Shown piece by piece: positions 24,601 through 39,600 of a stretch of 64,000 nucleotides of DNA. Made by a program: the position numbers and the translations under genes. The first letter of the stretch is position 1. Every line of letters begins with the position of its first letter. The DNA is from Nautilus pompilius (lineage: Eukaryota; Mollusca; Cephalopoda; Nautilida; Nautilidae): contig JACATO010000330.1 of NCBI GenBank assembly GCA_018389105.1, positions 310,001-374,000 of the forward strand, given 5' to 3'. The notes under the pieces are model-generated. The model made no database searches. It saw only the letters and a list, made by a program, of their open reading frames with translations, and was not told the DNA's origin.

Positions 24601-27600
24601 CATAGTGTGCCACCTAGTTACAAACATAATCAGAACAAAGCAGTACTTAAATATTATTCAATTAAGATTTAGAAAGCAATTTTGAATAGCTTTAATATTA
24701 ATCCATAGATTTTTTTTTTCTATTTCAGTACTAATGGTGAAAACAATGTGCAATTGAGTTAATTACTAATCTGTAACAAATTTTCAGTATGATCATAATG
24801 CACCTCCACGTACCCTGCTGTTCGCAGTTTCATACATATCACCCTCTACCTTTTTGGCATAAGCGACTAGATTTGTCATTCTCCTGTCCTTGTATGCAGC
24901 AGGATCGGGAGTAGGGAAAATAGCTTGAACCCTACAAAGAAAAAAGACAAACGTCCCAATAAAAACATGCCAGTTTGTTTAAGGTGCATTAACTGAAAAC
25001 ATCCTGAAAAACACATGTTGGTATATTGACGGAAAATAAAGAAAAGTCAAACCAATTCAGTTGCGTTGTGCACTATTTCTGTGTAATATTAACACACAGC
25101 TCCACTTTCAAAATTTTGTTAAACAGAGTATAAATAAGAAAATGTACAACTATTGTAATGTAATTAATACCCTTATTCATTCCTTTAAATATCATAACAG
25201 GTATCTTCTCACTTGCTCTCATGCACACATTTGCTGCTGTTTCTTTCCTTTGAACAAAACCTGCATAATTAACGAGAAAATCAATCAGACAGCTAACCTA
25301 AAATCTCAGCCAACTTTTGATCTCTAAGTAAATCAGAACAGTAGATAGCACCCTGCCAGCCAAAGGAGGCTGATCTCAATCTGTCAATCCTTGCCACTAT
25401 CGTGCAGAAGGGGTAATCTGTTGGTCACTGAGGTCCCTCCCTCTGAAGGTGTTCCTTGGGTGCTCTACTGTGGGTGGCAAAAGATTATTTTGTAGGGTTT
25501 TCTTTTCCGAAACCATGACAAAGATTATTCCATTTACAATAACTTCTTTTCCAAATAAAATTGGCATAAACAAAAAATTACTTAAACAATAAACTGGAAG
25601 TAAACAAATTCCAGTTGACTGTTCTGTTTTCACATTAGCAATCTTAAATGCTTTCTTTAACAAAGTGCCAACCACAGAGCAGACCTATTTCTCACTGAAC
25701 CGAAGACAAATCATATCCATATCATTTAAAAAGTTCTTCACAACATTAGAAACCAACAAAGTGGTTTCATTTAACACATAATAGAAAAAAGGGATTTAAA
25801 AGAGCTTTTAAATGAGGACTAAGAGACGAATATGCACTCCATTTAAATAAATTTGCGAAAAGTTGACAACTACCTCAGCATGAGCTTGACATTTTTTTTT
25901 GACTTCACTTCCAACATTGTGCTGACAATACAACTTTACTACAAGGAAAACTTCCATCTCACCATTTACACTTAGTGTACACTTATTTATACATAAATAC
26001 ATACAAAAATGGTTAAGATACATTAAGTGCAGAATGTATTAACTAACAAAAATTCTGTTTAGTTTCAAAGCCTTGGGAAATCTTTTCATTTAGAATTTAA
26101 AAACAAACTTCCATGCACTAGCATCTAATCTCTAGTCGATGTTTTATTATATGCAGAAAATAACAACTAAGCATTAATCTAAAGAAAAAAAAACTTTGTT
26201 TCTTATAGAATGCTAGAATAGAAGCCAAAAAAAAGACTGAAGCAGAAATTTCCACACATTCTCAAGTATAAATATATTTGTATAGAAGATGACTTGTCTA
26301 TCTTCTGCCAAGTATCATCTCATCATCAACAATTTCACTTGGGTCTTTTAGAAATTTTTCCAGATTTCACTTTTATCAAATCTATTAATGGACCATCAAA
26401 TAAGTTAGTTCAATGTTTTCAGGCTTTTCACTTTCTGTATACATATCAACTGTGCTATACTAGGTCAGACATGTTAATTTTAAAACAAAACAAACAAAAA
26501 ATCAGCATCATGTTTGGTTCGATAAAATTTCAATCAAAAATTGAATTTTGCACAACTTTTTTTTTACTTTAGTATAGAAACAATAAATAATGTGTTTGGC
26601 TTAAAATACATTGATGTACAAAAATTATTCAATCTGTCAAATAAGATAAATTACCAGCCATCAGATTAGTGATCAAGCACTGGTAAAATTAGTAACTAAT
26701 CTTTACCACACTAAAGCCACATCTAAACACACGGGCTAGCCCTAACCACAAACACCATTAGGAAAATTATAACAAATAGATCAGAAGCCAATGTACCATA
26801 CAAATGTGAAGAGTCTCAGAACTGTCTGATTATGTTAAGAATGCTATCTTTCAAATTTTATGAAGTCTCCTGATGTAGTTCATGTTTAAATGGCAGATGC
26901 TCTTTGATAAACCGAATGAAGAGTTATTCCACTTTCTTTGCTGGTAGTTAATAGATATCATAAAATCTTTTACAACCAAGTAGTTGAGGCAGCCAGGCAG
27001 CTTAATCTTAGCAGTTTCACCATTTAACACCAACCTTCTAAAGATCATCATAATTTTTAGGGTTTTGTTTTTGTTTTTTTTTTTCCCCTAATCAATATGT
27101 TTAATTTAAATTCACATGAAACTACATTAATGCAGAATGTGGCGGTGGTAACTCATGGTGATGGTGACTGCAATCAAATCACATCTTGCATACAAAAACT
27201 GAACAACAAAAACCTTTAATACTCAATTGGTAATTCCACTATCAGAATTCCTTGCTAAACATGACCACTCCAGAACCAAGCAGATTAATGGAAATATATA
27301 CTAACAATATATTTATAATTCCAATTAAAAAAGCAACTATTAGTGCAATAGTTATATTTCTTGATAATGAATACTAGTTAGGTTAAGAAACAAAGAGCTC
27401 AGTTTATGCTAATATTAGCATGTAAATATATCACATTCTTCTACAAGCAGGCATTAATGAGCTGACTGGGAAATAGCACCCACAGTTAGCTATGATGACT
27501 GGTTGTTGTTGCATAGTCAAATCTGTCAATTAATGACAAACATATGACAAGTATGGGACAATTCATAATTAAAACTATGCAAATTTTAATATAGCTTCTA

Positions 27601-30600
27601 CCAAAATTAGGACTAAAGAGAACAAAAGGCATGCATTTTCTTTCTTTTTTTTGTTTTATCAAGTGAAAAACTAGCAAATGTATATCTTGGATTTTGAGTT
27701 AGTTTATAGCAGCAGTTTAGAGATTGTGTGCACCTGTGAGACAAATCCTTCCACTAGTATAGTGTTCTTACAGGGATAATGCAAACATTAGATCAACTTA
27801 AAGACATTATATATTTCCTTCACTAATCCCTAGAGAAGAGAAAGAGAGAGGAATAAGAACATACCGATGAGTCTATTTGTATGAGAAAATCCCTGCCTAT
27901 TATTGGTAAAATTGGCATTTTATGATAAATAAAATATCAGCAGGTCTGACCAAGTGTAGCTACCTCAGCAGGAACAATTGTTTCACTTAATTTTATTTAA
28001 CCAGTAATTAAACTTTATTTGCTTATTACTTTTAGTTATTTAGCATCATGGTTAGCATGAGAGTACCTAGCTCCGAAACCTTTTAAGTAACAATGTCTTT
28101 TTTTTTAACAAGGAGTCATCCATATATCTCAAGATCAGCCTGACATACGTAACATATGCAAATCCCATACTGGTTTACAGGATGGTCTCATGGATCATGT
28201 CAAAAAATTTCAACACCACCCCAAATGCAGGATTATTTATTTGCCCAACAAAAAATTAAGTTATTTCCTTATCAATTTTCCACATCAATGATTTTAGATG
28301 CACAGTATATGATCTTCTTCCAAACCAGAGATGGGATAAATGTATATCCTGCAGGATAAAAATGTGAAACATGCAGCTGACATAGCCATCAGATTTAATT
28401 GTTTCTGTGTAATTTTTTTGTATGAATTAAGATTTTCAGACATGCTTTGACTAATGATCACGCTTAATTGTGTGACATACATGAGTTAAAAATTTGGCTT
28501 TTTTTTTTCTAAATCACAAGATGTATGGATGACCACCTATGCCAATGAAGTTCATTTCCCTCTGAAATCAAATGCATGGTAAGAGTCTTAATAAGCTACA
28601 AAGAATCTACTGTCACTGTTTATTTGTCTGCAAAAATTGTAATACATTTCAAAAGCTTTCTTTTTTTTTTTTCTGTGGTGTCAAACATAGACATTTATGT
28701 ACCTGTTATATCATCTTTGCAGTCATTCAACACACAAACAAAAAGACGAAGAGGAAAAATTGTGATGGTCTGTGACCTGGTCATAAAGAAATGCCAAAGT
28801 CAAATAAGTTACTGTAGAAAAGAATGGTGCCTGCCAATTGTTGAAAGGTAAACAGAATTTGCAGCAAACTTTTGGATACATCCCACTTACATCTTTGCAT
28901 AGCAAGTAATAATAATGAAATCAAATAGATTATTTAGATATCACCTGATACAAAATTCCTATTGATTATAAAGTAAACAAAAAATTGTAGGTGTGTGATA
29001 AAAATTTAAAAAATAAGACAAAACAAAAACCTTAACCTGATAAGATACTTTCAGTAAGTAATTTGTATAGACAACTATAAAATTAACTATATTGTTTGTA
29101 TAAAAAATGAAACATTTCAATATACAGGATTAATAGATCTAAAGCATGACATTTTTAAAAACTAAAATTCTGAAATTATGGAAAAAAAATTTTTTTTTTT
29201 AATTAAAAGGAATAATTTCCAAAATTGAAAAACTGTTTGAAAGTAAACTCTTACACAAATTGTTTTTTGTTGTTAAATAAATGCCTTAAATTGATTAATA
29301 TCAAATGTTTAAGCTTCATAGTCTGCTAGGAACTGTATCACCTAAAGCCAGAGATTTATTTAAAAAAGAAAAAAAGGTAACACAAAAATAAGTAAACAAA
29401 AAGTATGACATATCTAAAAAAAATTCCAAAGTATTTGAAGTCTAAAAGGGAGACAATTGAGCATATGCAACGTTAAGAAATCTGAATTATTACATTTGAA
29501 TTTTAAGCTAGAGTTAGAATCTCATGGCCTTGTACAATCACAATCGAAAAGTTGGCATGTCACCACTATAGATGTGATACAATAATACAATGCAATAGTG
29601 AAAATGTCTGTAGGGGGGAGAAAAAAATATTTAAGGGAAAGAAGGGAAAGAGAGAGAAAAAAATTTTTTAAAATTAATATTGTTGTAAATGTTAAATCAC
29701 ATCTGAAGTTGATTTAGCTACATAAATATCATAATGAACATGCTGAAGTTGAGGACATGAGTCTACTGTGGCATCTAATTTATAAAACAAAAAGTAAAGA
29801 AAATGAATACCAACTTTCCAAAATCCTGTCTCTAAAAGGAAAGCAAGCAAGATGAACTCTTATGCTGCAGACAAGGATTATAAAAAAATAATAACGAAAC
29901 AAGTTTACAATAGCTGATTGAATATCAATATATATATATATAATATATATATATTATATATATATAAGTTAACACAACATCAGCGTGTCTGGTTAATTTT
30001 TAAAAAAAAAATGTCAAGCAAAGCTAGTTCTCTTGGGTAATCTGTTAGTATTATCATCATAGAACGAGGTAAATTATAATCAAATTTAATGAAACAGCTT
30101 TCAAAAGCTTCAAGTGAAGATTTACTTTTAATTATTTCATTTCATTTCATTAGAAATACATTAATTGGGAAACAGTCTAATAACTACTCAGAACAGGATA
30201 TATAACATACATACAAACACACACACACACATTTGTTTTAAAAGTTTCATTTGCATAACTGTTCATGTTCATACTATTCGCCTTTAAAGCTACCCTAAGA
30301 GAAAAAAATACTGAAAAAATGTGTATATTTTTACATGCATTAAAAAAAAAAACAACAATTTGTTTAATATCTGTTAGGTGCCTATTTGACATTTTAGTTT
30401 ATTTGCTATATGGTAAAATTTGCTTACCTACAAAAATCTGATTTTTTCCCCCGTTTTTCATGATTACAAATCATAAAGAACTTTTTACCTAATCTGATGG
30501 CAATCTGAAAACTGTTTGCAATAGCCAATAAATGAGAAGATAAATAGCATTTTTAATTTCTAAAAGAATTAAGAAAATTAATTTGTAAAACTAAATATTT

Positions 30601-33600
30601 AAGACAGTTATAAAGCAACCAGAAAGTCATACATTGAGAACTAAAAATGACGTACAAAACAACACATCTGCTTTGAGCTACTCACTGCCGTCTGGAAAGA
30701 AATCAGTAAAACTTTATGCCAAGCAGTTCAGACAAAACAAAAGCTAATTTTTATACACTCTAATGTGAACAGACGAACAGAAAGAAAAAGCCTCGTGCTA
30801 CATATCAGGAAAACAAAAATAAGAGGAATTTTTAAAAATAACTTAGTTCTTTGAAGAACGAGTTTGTGGTGATGATACATACATAATTTAAATACATGTA
30901 ACTACAACCAGGAAAATATTTTAAACAATGTATATCTATTTTGCTTAAGGAGAAAAAGGAAGACAACTTGCATCATTTCTGTTTTTTTTTTCAGCCTATA
31001 ACGTAACAGTGAACAACATGTGTTGTTCCATGCTTCCTAACAGTCTAGTCTGAGCAAAGCTTGCAAGATGAAATTTCATGCAAATCAATTATTGCCCCAT
31101 ATACGACAGACTACCATGTAATTGAAGCTAGAACTTAAATTATAACAATACTAGAGTATTCTGTAAATAAATCAGATACAAGAAGCAGACACCATCTATT
31201 TTTTTTTTAAGTGGAAGGGGGGGGCAAAGGGAGAAATGGATATAAAAACCAATATAATGGGCAGCATGCATGTGGATTGAATACAGAAGTAGAACTGGAA
31301 TATTTGTAAATAACCGGAGTCCTGTAAATAAGTCAGTTTGTATTCGTATGTGACATGCCAAAGATGAGAGTGATCAGGCCCTATGTGAAAAACAGCGCGT
31401 TACCCACATATATCTTGTAGGGAAAAGCTTTTGTTGCTAAAATGGTAAAGTGATAGGCAAAGAACATTAGCCGCTGCTCAAATGCAACTCCCTCTTAGAC
31501 TTACGTGTTCAGGGCTGCAATTATTTTGAGAAGTTCTGTGTTGGTGGAAAAGTTACTTATTCGTCTCTCATGGCTGCAGAATTGTTGGAGGCCATCGCGA
31601 CTGTAATCATGAAAGATCTTGATGCTAAATTAAGAAACAGTAAGTATGTGTCAGTTTTGATTGAGTAATACAAACAGAATTATTAATACAGTACTGGTTT
31701 TTTTTTGGTCTTTTTTTTTTTAAGGAAAAAGTTAAAACAAGTCCTGTTGAAAATAATTTACTGGAGACGAATGTAATTTTATGCAACTGTTCATTTAGCT
31801 AGATAACAGCTGGTGTTATAATTGAGCTTTTAAATAAAGAGAAAAAAACAGGAGCGGATGCAGTTTAAAACCATTTTAAAATTCAGGAAGACACCCTGGA
31901 ATGTTGTATATATTGTCACAGAGTTTAGACAACTATTTGGTTCTTTGGTAAATCCATTAAAAAACAAAAAGTTGTTATAACTCTACAAGTTTTCCAGTAC
32001 TGATAAGAAAATAAGAAACACAAAATGTAAACAGAATAACTTAAAGGACAAAAACTAACAATAAAAATTATATATAAACGTTGATAACATCCCTAACAAT
32101 TAAAGTATGCACTTGTCTCTCATGAAATTATGTAACCCTGTCAGTGGGTTTGTTTCTTCTTTAATATCATTCAGGCCACTTTCTAAGTTTAATTTCATCT
32201 AAATACTTTTTAAATGTTTCTCCTTCATCATCATTAGAACTAAGCTTAATATTTAAAATCCCAGCATGAAGTAATGAAAAGAAAAGTAAATTAAAAGCCA
32301 TCATCAAGTATTTGACAAGCAGCCAGTATTTACATGATTTTGTCTCATTCTGCTAAGTGTGCAGACATTTTAAAAACAATACACCAACAAACATGATTTG
32401 TGAGCACCTTAAAAGAAGAAAAAAAGGGGGGACTACATAATAGTACAGTGGAAGCATAAGTTATTAGATAGCCAGAAAGAAGGATGGGATTATTCTCTTA
32501 CTTATTTAATCAAGTTTCAATTATCAAATGCCTCATAATAAAAAATACTGTAGATAGACAAATTTTTAAAAAATGTGAAGTACTTACCATTTACCCAAAC
32601 CATGATTTTTGTTGTAATTGTAGGTTCAAGCCTATACTAAGCCACCATATCAAGACATTTTTTTAAGCCAGCAAGTGAAGGTACAAAAGACACTGGATCA
32701 ACTTTTGGGCCTAGATTGATTTATTAAACAGAAATGCTAACTGGATTCTTAAGAGTTACAGACACATCATCCTCAATTCATCCAAGTGAAATTAAAAATA
32801 AAGACAATAATCACAAAGAATTAATTTGCATGTATTAAGCAGATGCAATACATTATATCAGCATTAAGCATAACAAAAATCTTGGCTATCAAAGTTGAGA
32901 ATGTTAATGGTAAACACTTAACCTTTTTACCTCAAAATAGCCCAAAATTAACTGCCAATGACCAACTTGAGGAGCAAAGGATAACTTAAAAAAAAAAAAA
33001 AACCTTTGAATTCTCAGTAAAACAGAGGTGGCAGAAATGCCAACTCTTGGTGCTAAATACTTCATTGAAGATTAGTTGCATTTTAACACAAGGAAGTCCT
33101 GTTGACATCATTATACATTCCAGTAATCTGATCTAAATGGGTTTTTGTTTGTTTTTAAAACTTTTTCTTTCTTTAAAAATGATTCAGAGGGAAAAAAAAT
33201 GCTTTAACCAGAAATATACACAATCAGTTATCCAGGATACACACATGAAATATAACCACTACTGAATTAAGTACATAGCAAAACACACGCAGGCATACTA
33301 TGAATATTTTGGCTGTGTAAACAGTTTATGAATGACCGTGTTTAGGCAGCTAAAACAATAACATATTTTTTTTCCATTTCTTTTCCACACAACTTTTCAG
33401 TTTAATCTGTGCAAGGAGTTCTGACTGACTGACTACATCCCTAAAGCATCATTAGTTCGCAGGTAGTGTGTTTTGTCTTATTTCATTAAGGAACAGGAAG
33501 TGCTAAGATCTTTGACTAAGCTAATTCCATTCAAATAATTATATACTAATAAAGAAAAAAACATTACAAAAGAAAATGTATGGGCAAAGCAATTTTACAA

Positions 33601-36600
33601 TATGATTTCTTTAATGCTGCTTACTTAGCTGTTTCTCAACAACAGGAAGTAGTATTCTGTACAAATATATTGCTGTGATGATATTGCATAAAAATAACCT
33701 TTCCTATATGCATGTAAGAAAAGTAATTTCTCGCAGTCTATGCAAAACTTTTGACAAATGTGACTTGTTATTTGCTGAAAGGATCACTGACAGTGCAGTA
33801 CTTTTCTTTTTATGACCATATTCATCAACAATAGCCACATTATCAACAATCCACTGTTGCTCATCTGCATAGTAGCAGGTACATGAGGACTGCCAAAGTA
33901 TGACAAAACATTTATGAAATTGGTTTCAAATTGCAGTACTGACAGCCTCATCATTTTAAATTTTAAGCATGTAACAGACCAGAAAGTATAGAACTGTCTT
34001 CATGCAACAGAACAGCAATCACGTAGACTATATTGTAGCATAGAAGTGATAGTGCAAATTCTTAACACTAATGTCTATGGACACAGGACTACTTTTGTGA
34101 GCACTGAGAAAGTGTCATTTCTCAGATGACAGAATTTCTTATCTAAAAGCAAAACATTTTACTAATGCTGCTTTTTAATCTGTTGGCAGATCTGAAAGTG
34201 GAAGCATCATGGTGTGGAGAGCCATTTCCAATACCACTACATTTTATCTGAACAAAGTGATATTTAGCATTCACAAGATGTCAATGTTGAAACAGACAAT
34301 ATTTTTCAGCAAGCCACTCTTCATCCAACACTGCTTGTCTGCCATGGTTTTCTGCAAGCAAATAGCCCTGAACTCCCTCCATCACCATTGCAGTCACTTG
34401 ATTTTTCTCCCATTAAATATCTGTGGAACCATGATAAACAGTTTTCTTCAATATAAAATTGATATAATCCTCTTATTTTTAAAATTGATTGTTGCTTTCA
34501 AAGTGAAGTGATTCAGAGTGTGTGTGTGCTCTCTTAGTTTGTTTTCTTTTAAATCAGAGATTTTTGAAAAGCAATTATAAACAGATTTAAGCTCAGACCT
34601 GATATTAGAAAGCTACCACAGAGTCATTCATGTTTAGACTGCCTTGTAAGAGATAAATCAACACTTCAAACCAAAAGCCAATCCGTGTCTTATTTTACCC
34701 CATGATACAAACAAATTATTTTTTTCAATATTAATTTCATCTAGTGCCACAGAAACCGCTAAAAAACAGCAAAAATAACTAGGCGTGCGTGCTGAAGCTG
34801 ACCAATACTTTTCAACTAAAATAGCTGAAAAAATGTTTGTACAGATTGGTTCTCAAAACTAAAAAAAGAACACAACAAAAAACACTGAATAAATTAAATA
34901 AAAGCAGTATCTCCAGACAAGCATTAGTACTGTAGGAGATATCCCTCTATATCTTATTTAGTTGTAAAAAATTTTACTTTAAAAAGATTTTGACAAATGC
35001 AATTACATAGCTTGAGTGGTCTCTAATTTATCTAGAAAAACAATATACACATACATTTTTATTTACATTCTATAATACTGAAAAGAACTATAGTGTACAT
35101 CTATGTACATATACACTGATAAGACACTTGATAAAAACATAACCAAATGATAAACAAACCAATTGTGTACATGTACACACACACACACACATGCACGCAC
35201 ACACAAATGTTAATATTTACACAATATTTATACTGTACAAATTTTCTGAAAAATCTATTTAACAGTTAAAAAATTACATAAAAGCTAAGCTAAGCTAAGC
35301 TCTCTCTCTCTCTCTCAGAAATTATATTTTTTTTCTTTCAATAAAAATACATTCTTCAAACTAAGAGAAAAAATGCTTTTCTGTATTTTTCAACAAAACT
35401 TGTTGTTTAGTATTTATGGTACAAACAAGAAAACAGTGAAGAAATAAAATGAGAATACAAGTAGGAGGGAAACTAATACAAATTTGAGAACAAAATGGCA
35501 ACAAATGATTTTCTTTGATTCTCTTACCTAATTTTCTGTTTTTACCTGCCTTTTACTATGTCACATTTAATTTTAGAATAAAAAAATCAAACTCAAAATG
35601 ACCATAAGGATGCCCTAAATTCTTGAGTAGCTGGTTAGAGCAACAGAGACTGAAAAATGTTTGAAGGTTTAACAATAAAACAAGATTTCTAGCTGGCATG
35701 TTGCACAGTTGTGCAGCGGTCAACCATTACAATAAATGAGCAGAATTATAAAGCAGCAAACTGAAATGCTAACTTACAGTTTATGCACTAGGTGGTTCCT
35801 CAAGTCTTGAGTGACAGACTGGTGCCATTCCTTCGAACCTCGGTTACTCTGAGCCAAAGCTTGCACAGGACCAGCTGAGCCTAATGCCCCAGTTGGAACA
35901 CTGGCAGGAGGTTGTGGAGCTGTCTGTGATCTCTGCAGCATGTCTTGCCTCTGCGTGTTCTGTGTACTGGGATTCATGGTCACAGACATCATTCCTGGTT
36001 GTCCTTGAACCTGACCTACAAAGTAATTGAGCTAAATCAGCACAGGCTAATCTTATCTTATTCTATTCTTTTATAAATGTTATCCAATCCAAAAGGTCTG
36101 CTGAAGTGTAGCTAAGCATCTTGGATAAACTGACCACAAATTACAGGAAAATGACAACCAGTAGAACATCACAAAAAATCCACAACAGTAAGCTTAAACA
36201 TGACAGCACAGCACTGCAACACTTTTTCTAAATTCAATATGCAAACCACTGAAGAATGTTATGTCAAAAGCAGCTGACTTCTGCACGCACCAAGACTGAC
36301 ACTTCCACAATATGGTAGCTGAGTGCGCGCGCACTTAACAACTTGGACATTGCACTGACATCCTGGACAAGTGAAATAACATCTTTGAAGCCAAGAACTG
36401 TGATGAATGTTACTGAAATTTCATTCCCAAAAGTAGCAGCAATGCACAAACTAATCCTAATTTTATTTCAATGTGTTTCCAGAAATCAAGATTAAAAAAA
36501 TGTATAAGAATTTGTTCTGAAGCCTTGGGTCAAAGTGGATTTTAGCAAATACTTCTTTTTTTTTCATACAAACAATAAAGTGTTAGATGCTAAACTCGGT

Positions 36601-39600
36601 CTGCCCCAAAATTTCAGAGTTAGCAGCATTTTATAGATTGCAACCACACTTCAACCTCAAGCAAATCCTTTCTGTTTTATAGTCTGCCCACACTGGTGTA
36701 CAGTAACAGCTTGAAAGTTTCCTCGCTGTACATCTGAACACCTACAACAAACATCAATTGAGGAACCGTACCCTGGGTCGATGAGATGGATGGCCTAGAG
36801 AGTGGTGAATTCTGCCCAGTAGCTCCCTGCTTGTACGGCAGACCAAGAGCAGCATAAGCTCTCTGCATGTCAGTAACACCAGGACCTTGTGTGCTCACTG
36901 GAACAGATGGATTCTGCTGCATCACTAAAAAAAAAAAAAAAAAAAAAAAATGTTTAAAACAATAAAATAATTGTTATAACTTTAATACATGGCACATGTA
37001 TAATCTTTTTCAATCAAAAGACAGCAGAATTTCAGATATTATTGGGCCTGTAATTAAAGATCCAAAAAATCATGATTGATTTGCACAACTATAAAAGTTT
37101 TGGTTGTACAACTTCTTTGTATCTGACCCAATTAGCATCCCAGGAACTTACAAAAAAAAAACTTTTAAATGCTGAAATGCAAGAAAAGAAAAGGCATATT
37201 TTATTCCTAAAATGAAATATTTGGTGTGTTAGTCACAAAATTTAGAAACTATATGTAAAGTAACAAACCATATACTGAAATATAAGTGACAATAAATTTA
37301 GAAATATCCTTAAGCCAAAAATGGTATGTATGCAACAACAAAAAAGTATTTTAATAAAAGTAAGTAATGTTATCACACTTCTAAAAGTTGCCGGATTTTA
37401 CTTTTAATGTATTATTTTTGCCAGAACTTATTATAAAGGTCAGCCAGTGCTTTCTACTCATCTGTCTGTGTTGAGCCATCAAAATTATTTAGTCCATTTT
37501 TTTTTTATTTTAAAAATCTTGAACAATGTTTTCAAAGGAACAGTTTATCCTTACGGTCCCAGTCATTATAAGAGAGGTGAGAGAATACCATCTAAGCCAA
37601 AACTACTATACTAGTTACCGAAACAAAACTCTTCAAAAATGCCTGCACAAAATTTATTCCATAGCCCACTCAGTGACAGTTTTACAACGTACATCTTTGA
37701 ACTTTCCACACAGATAGCACAATGCCACAGTAAACACCCTGATCAGACATATCTACATAGTTTGGTTAAGATTTAGGATTTTTAGTAAAGCAAAATGTGC
37801 AGATATCTAAATATTTACCCCAACCAGGTAAAAGCATCATGCATCATAAATTTCTTAAGACTAAACAAAATAACAGCTAATAATGTGTTAGTTATAACAT
37901 AATAAACAAAAACTACTCTGCCCAGATAGTGTACTGATAAGCAAAGTGATTCACAGTGACCTTACCTATTGTTGACATATTACTTTTACACTGACCATAA
38001 TGTTTAAGACTGTAGTCATGTAGCTTTAATTATTAAACACCTCAGCCAACAATTTTAAAAAGTGTGAAATGCTTTTATATAATCACTAACTTTTTTTTCC
38101 CCTACATAAAATGAGTTATACTATCTTATATCAACCACAAGAGGATCCATAAAAACTAGCTGAAGGGAGCAAAGTTATCCAAACTGTTGCTGCAATAAGA
38201 ATTCTTCTCAATTCCTTGAAAGCCAATCAGGATATTTTACATAGTGAAAGAGAGCGGCAGGTATCGTCTGGTAAGAAAATTCTCACTCTTCTTTTGTTCC
38301 TCTCTCACTCTGAGAAAGATTTTTCAAACAATTTTTATTTATATCTACCTCAAAGACAAAAAAAAAACAACAATGGTCAACAATTTACAGCGAGACCTGT
38401 TTGTTTTAGAGCAGAGACTAAACCAGCTGCTGATGCTGGTTCAGTCCTAACAAAAAAGACCATCATACTAAAGAGTATGTCGATTTTATTCATCTAATAT
38501 TTCAAATATGCTAACTTTATTTAAAAATATAGCCAAGATTTAAAAAAAAAAAAAAATTATTAACTGCTCCTAATTTAGAAAGTTTTCCATCTTTTTTTAG
38601 TTTTAGACTAAGTCCCTTTTCTCAAACAGAAATGTATTCATTAGTGGAGTGATTTCTGAAACTAGCTGCACTATTAAACTGTTTTAATTAGCCAACCACA
38701 GAACAGTGTATATCTCATTTCTCTTTCTATCCTAACTGGAGTGAACACTGGCTCAGAAATGAGTGTCATGTGATAAGGATGGTAATAAGCAATCTTTAAG
38801 CAAAATCTGTTTTTAAATCAAACTGGATGGCGGTTGCATGAACTCAAAGAATGATGATATTTTGATAATTCATACATTAACAACATTTAAAAATTAACCC
38901 ATAATGCAGAAAGCACTAGAATACATGTAGAGTCATGATATTTTTTTATTTTCTCTATTTGAAGAAACTAAAAGGGGATTCTTAATCTTCTCGGTTACTA
39001 CAAGATAGCTATGAAGAATTTAAAGGTTTATGCTAACAGTGTGAAATAAATCTTGCAAAGTGATCCATCTTCATCAGGCTAAAACATCAATTCTGATTCC
39101 AAACATTCTGTTTGAGATATTACAGAAGAACTGTCAGAAATTCTATATTTTACTTGGGAACATTGTTAGGCCATTACATTATTCAAGCCCCTCAAATAAT
39201 CAGTGCAGTTTTAGAAGCTTTATTGCTAGTTGATACATTCTTACATATTTTTGGGGTCTTATATGCTATTTGATTTGTGAGGTTCTACTTTCAGCTAAGT
39301 TCAATTCTCCTGTGCTAAGACTTTAGCTGAAGTTATTTTCTACCAACATTTTCTTGTTGCTACTACAAAGAAATCTAACTCAGGATTCATGCACTTTTCA
39401 GACAACCAAATTTCAAGACTTTTCCAGGCCTAGAATTAGATTTTTTCAAATTCCATGATGCAGTACTTTATGACCCACAGAAACTTTGCCAACTGCAAGC
39501 ATTCCCAGCTCTATACCATTTGACATTAAATTATCTATTACACTTAAATACAACTCAATTACATTCTCCCTTTATAAAGAAAAACAACTGAAAACATTTT

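Larger units (their letters stand above)
24932..35777 (-). other. CBP 10.8-kb intron splitting KIX
   Basis: 10,846 bases between KIX exons 5 and 6. It contains an AT dinucleotide repeat (29928-29967), a hAT-like fragment (about 31555-31665), a Tc1-like fragment (about 34190-34460), a CA repeat (35175-35190) and a CT repeat (35300-35316). The rest is AT-rich sequence with no recognised gene. Confidence 0.8.
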
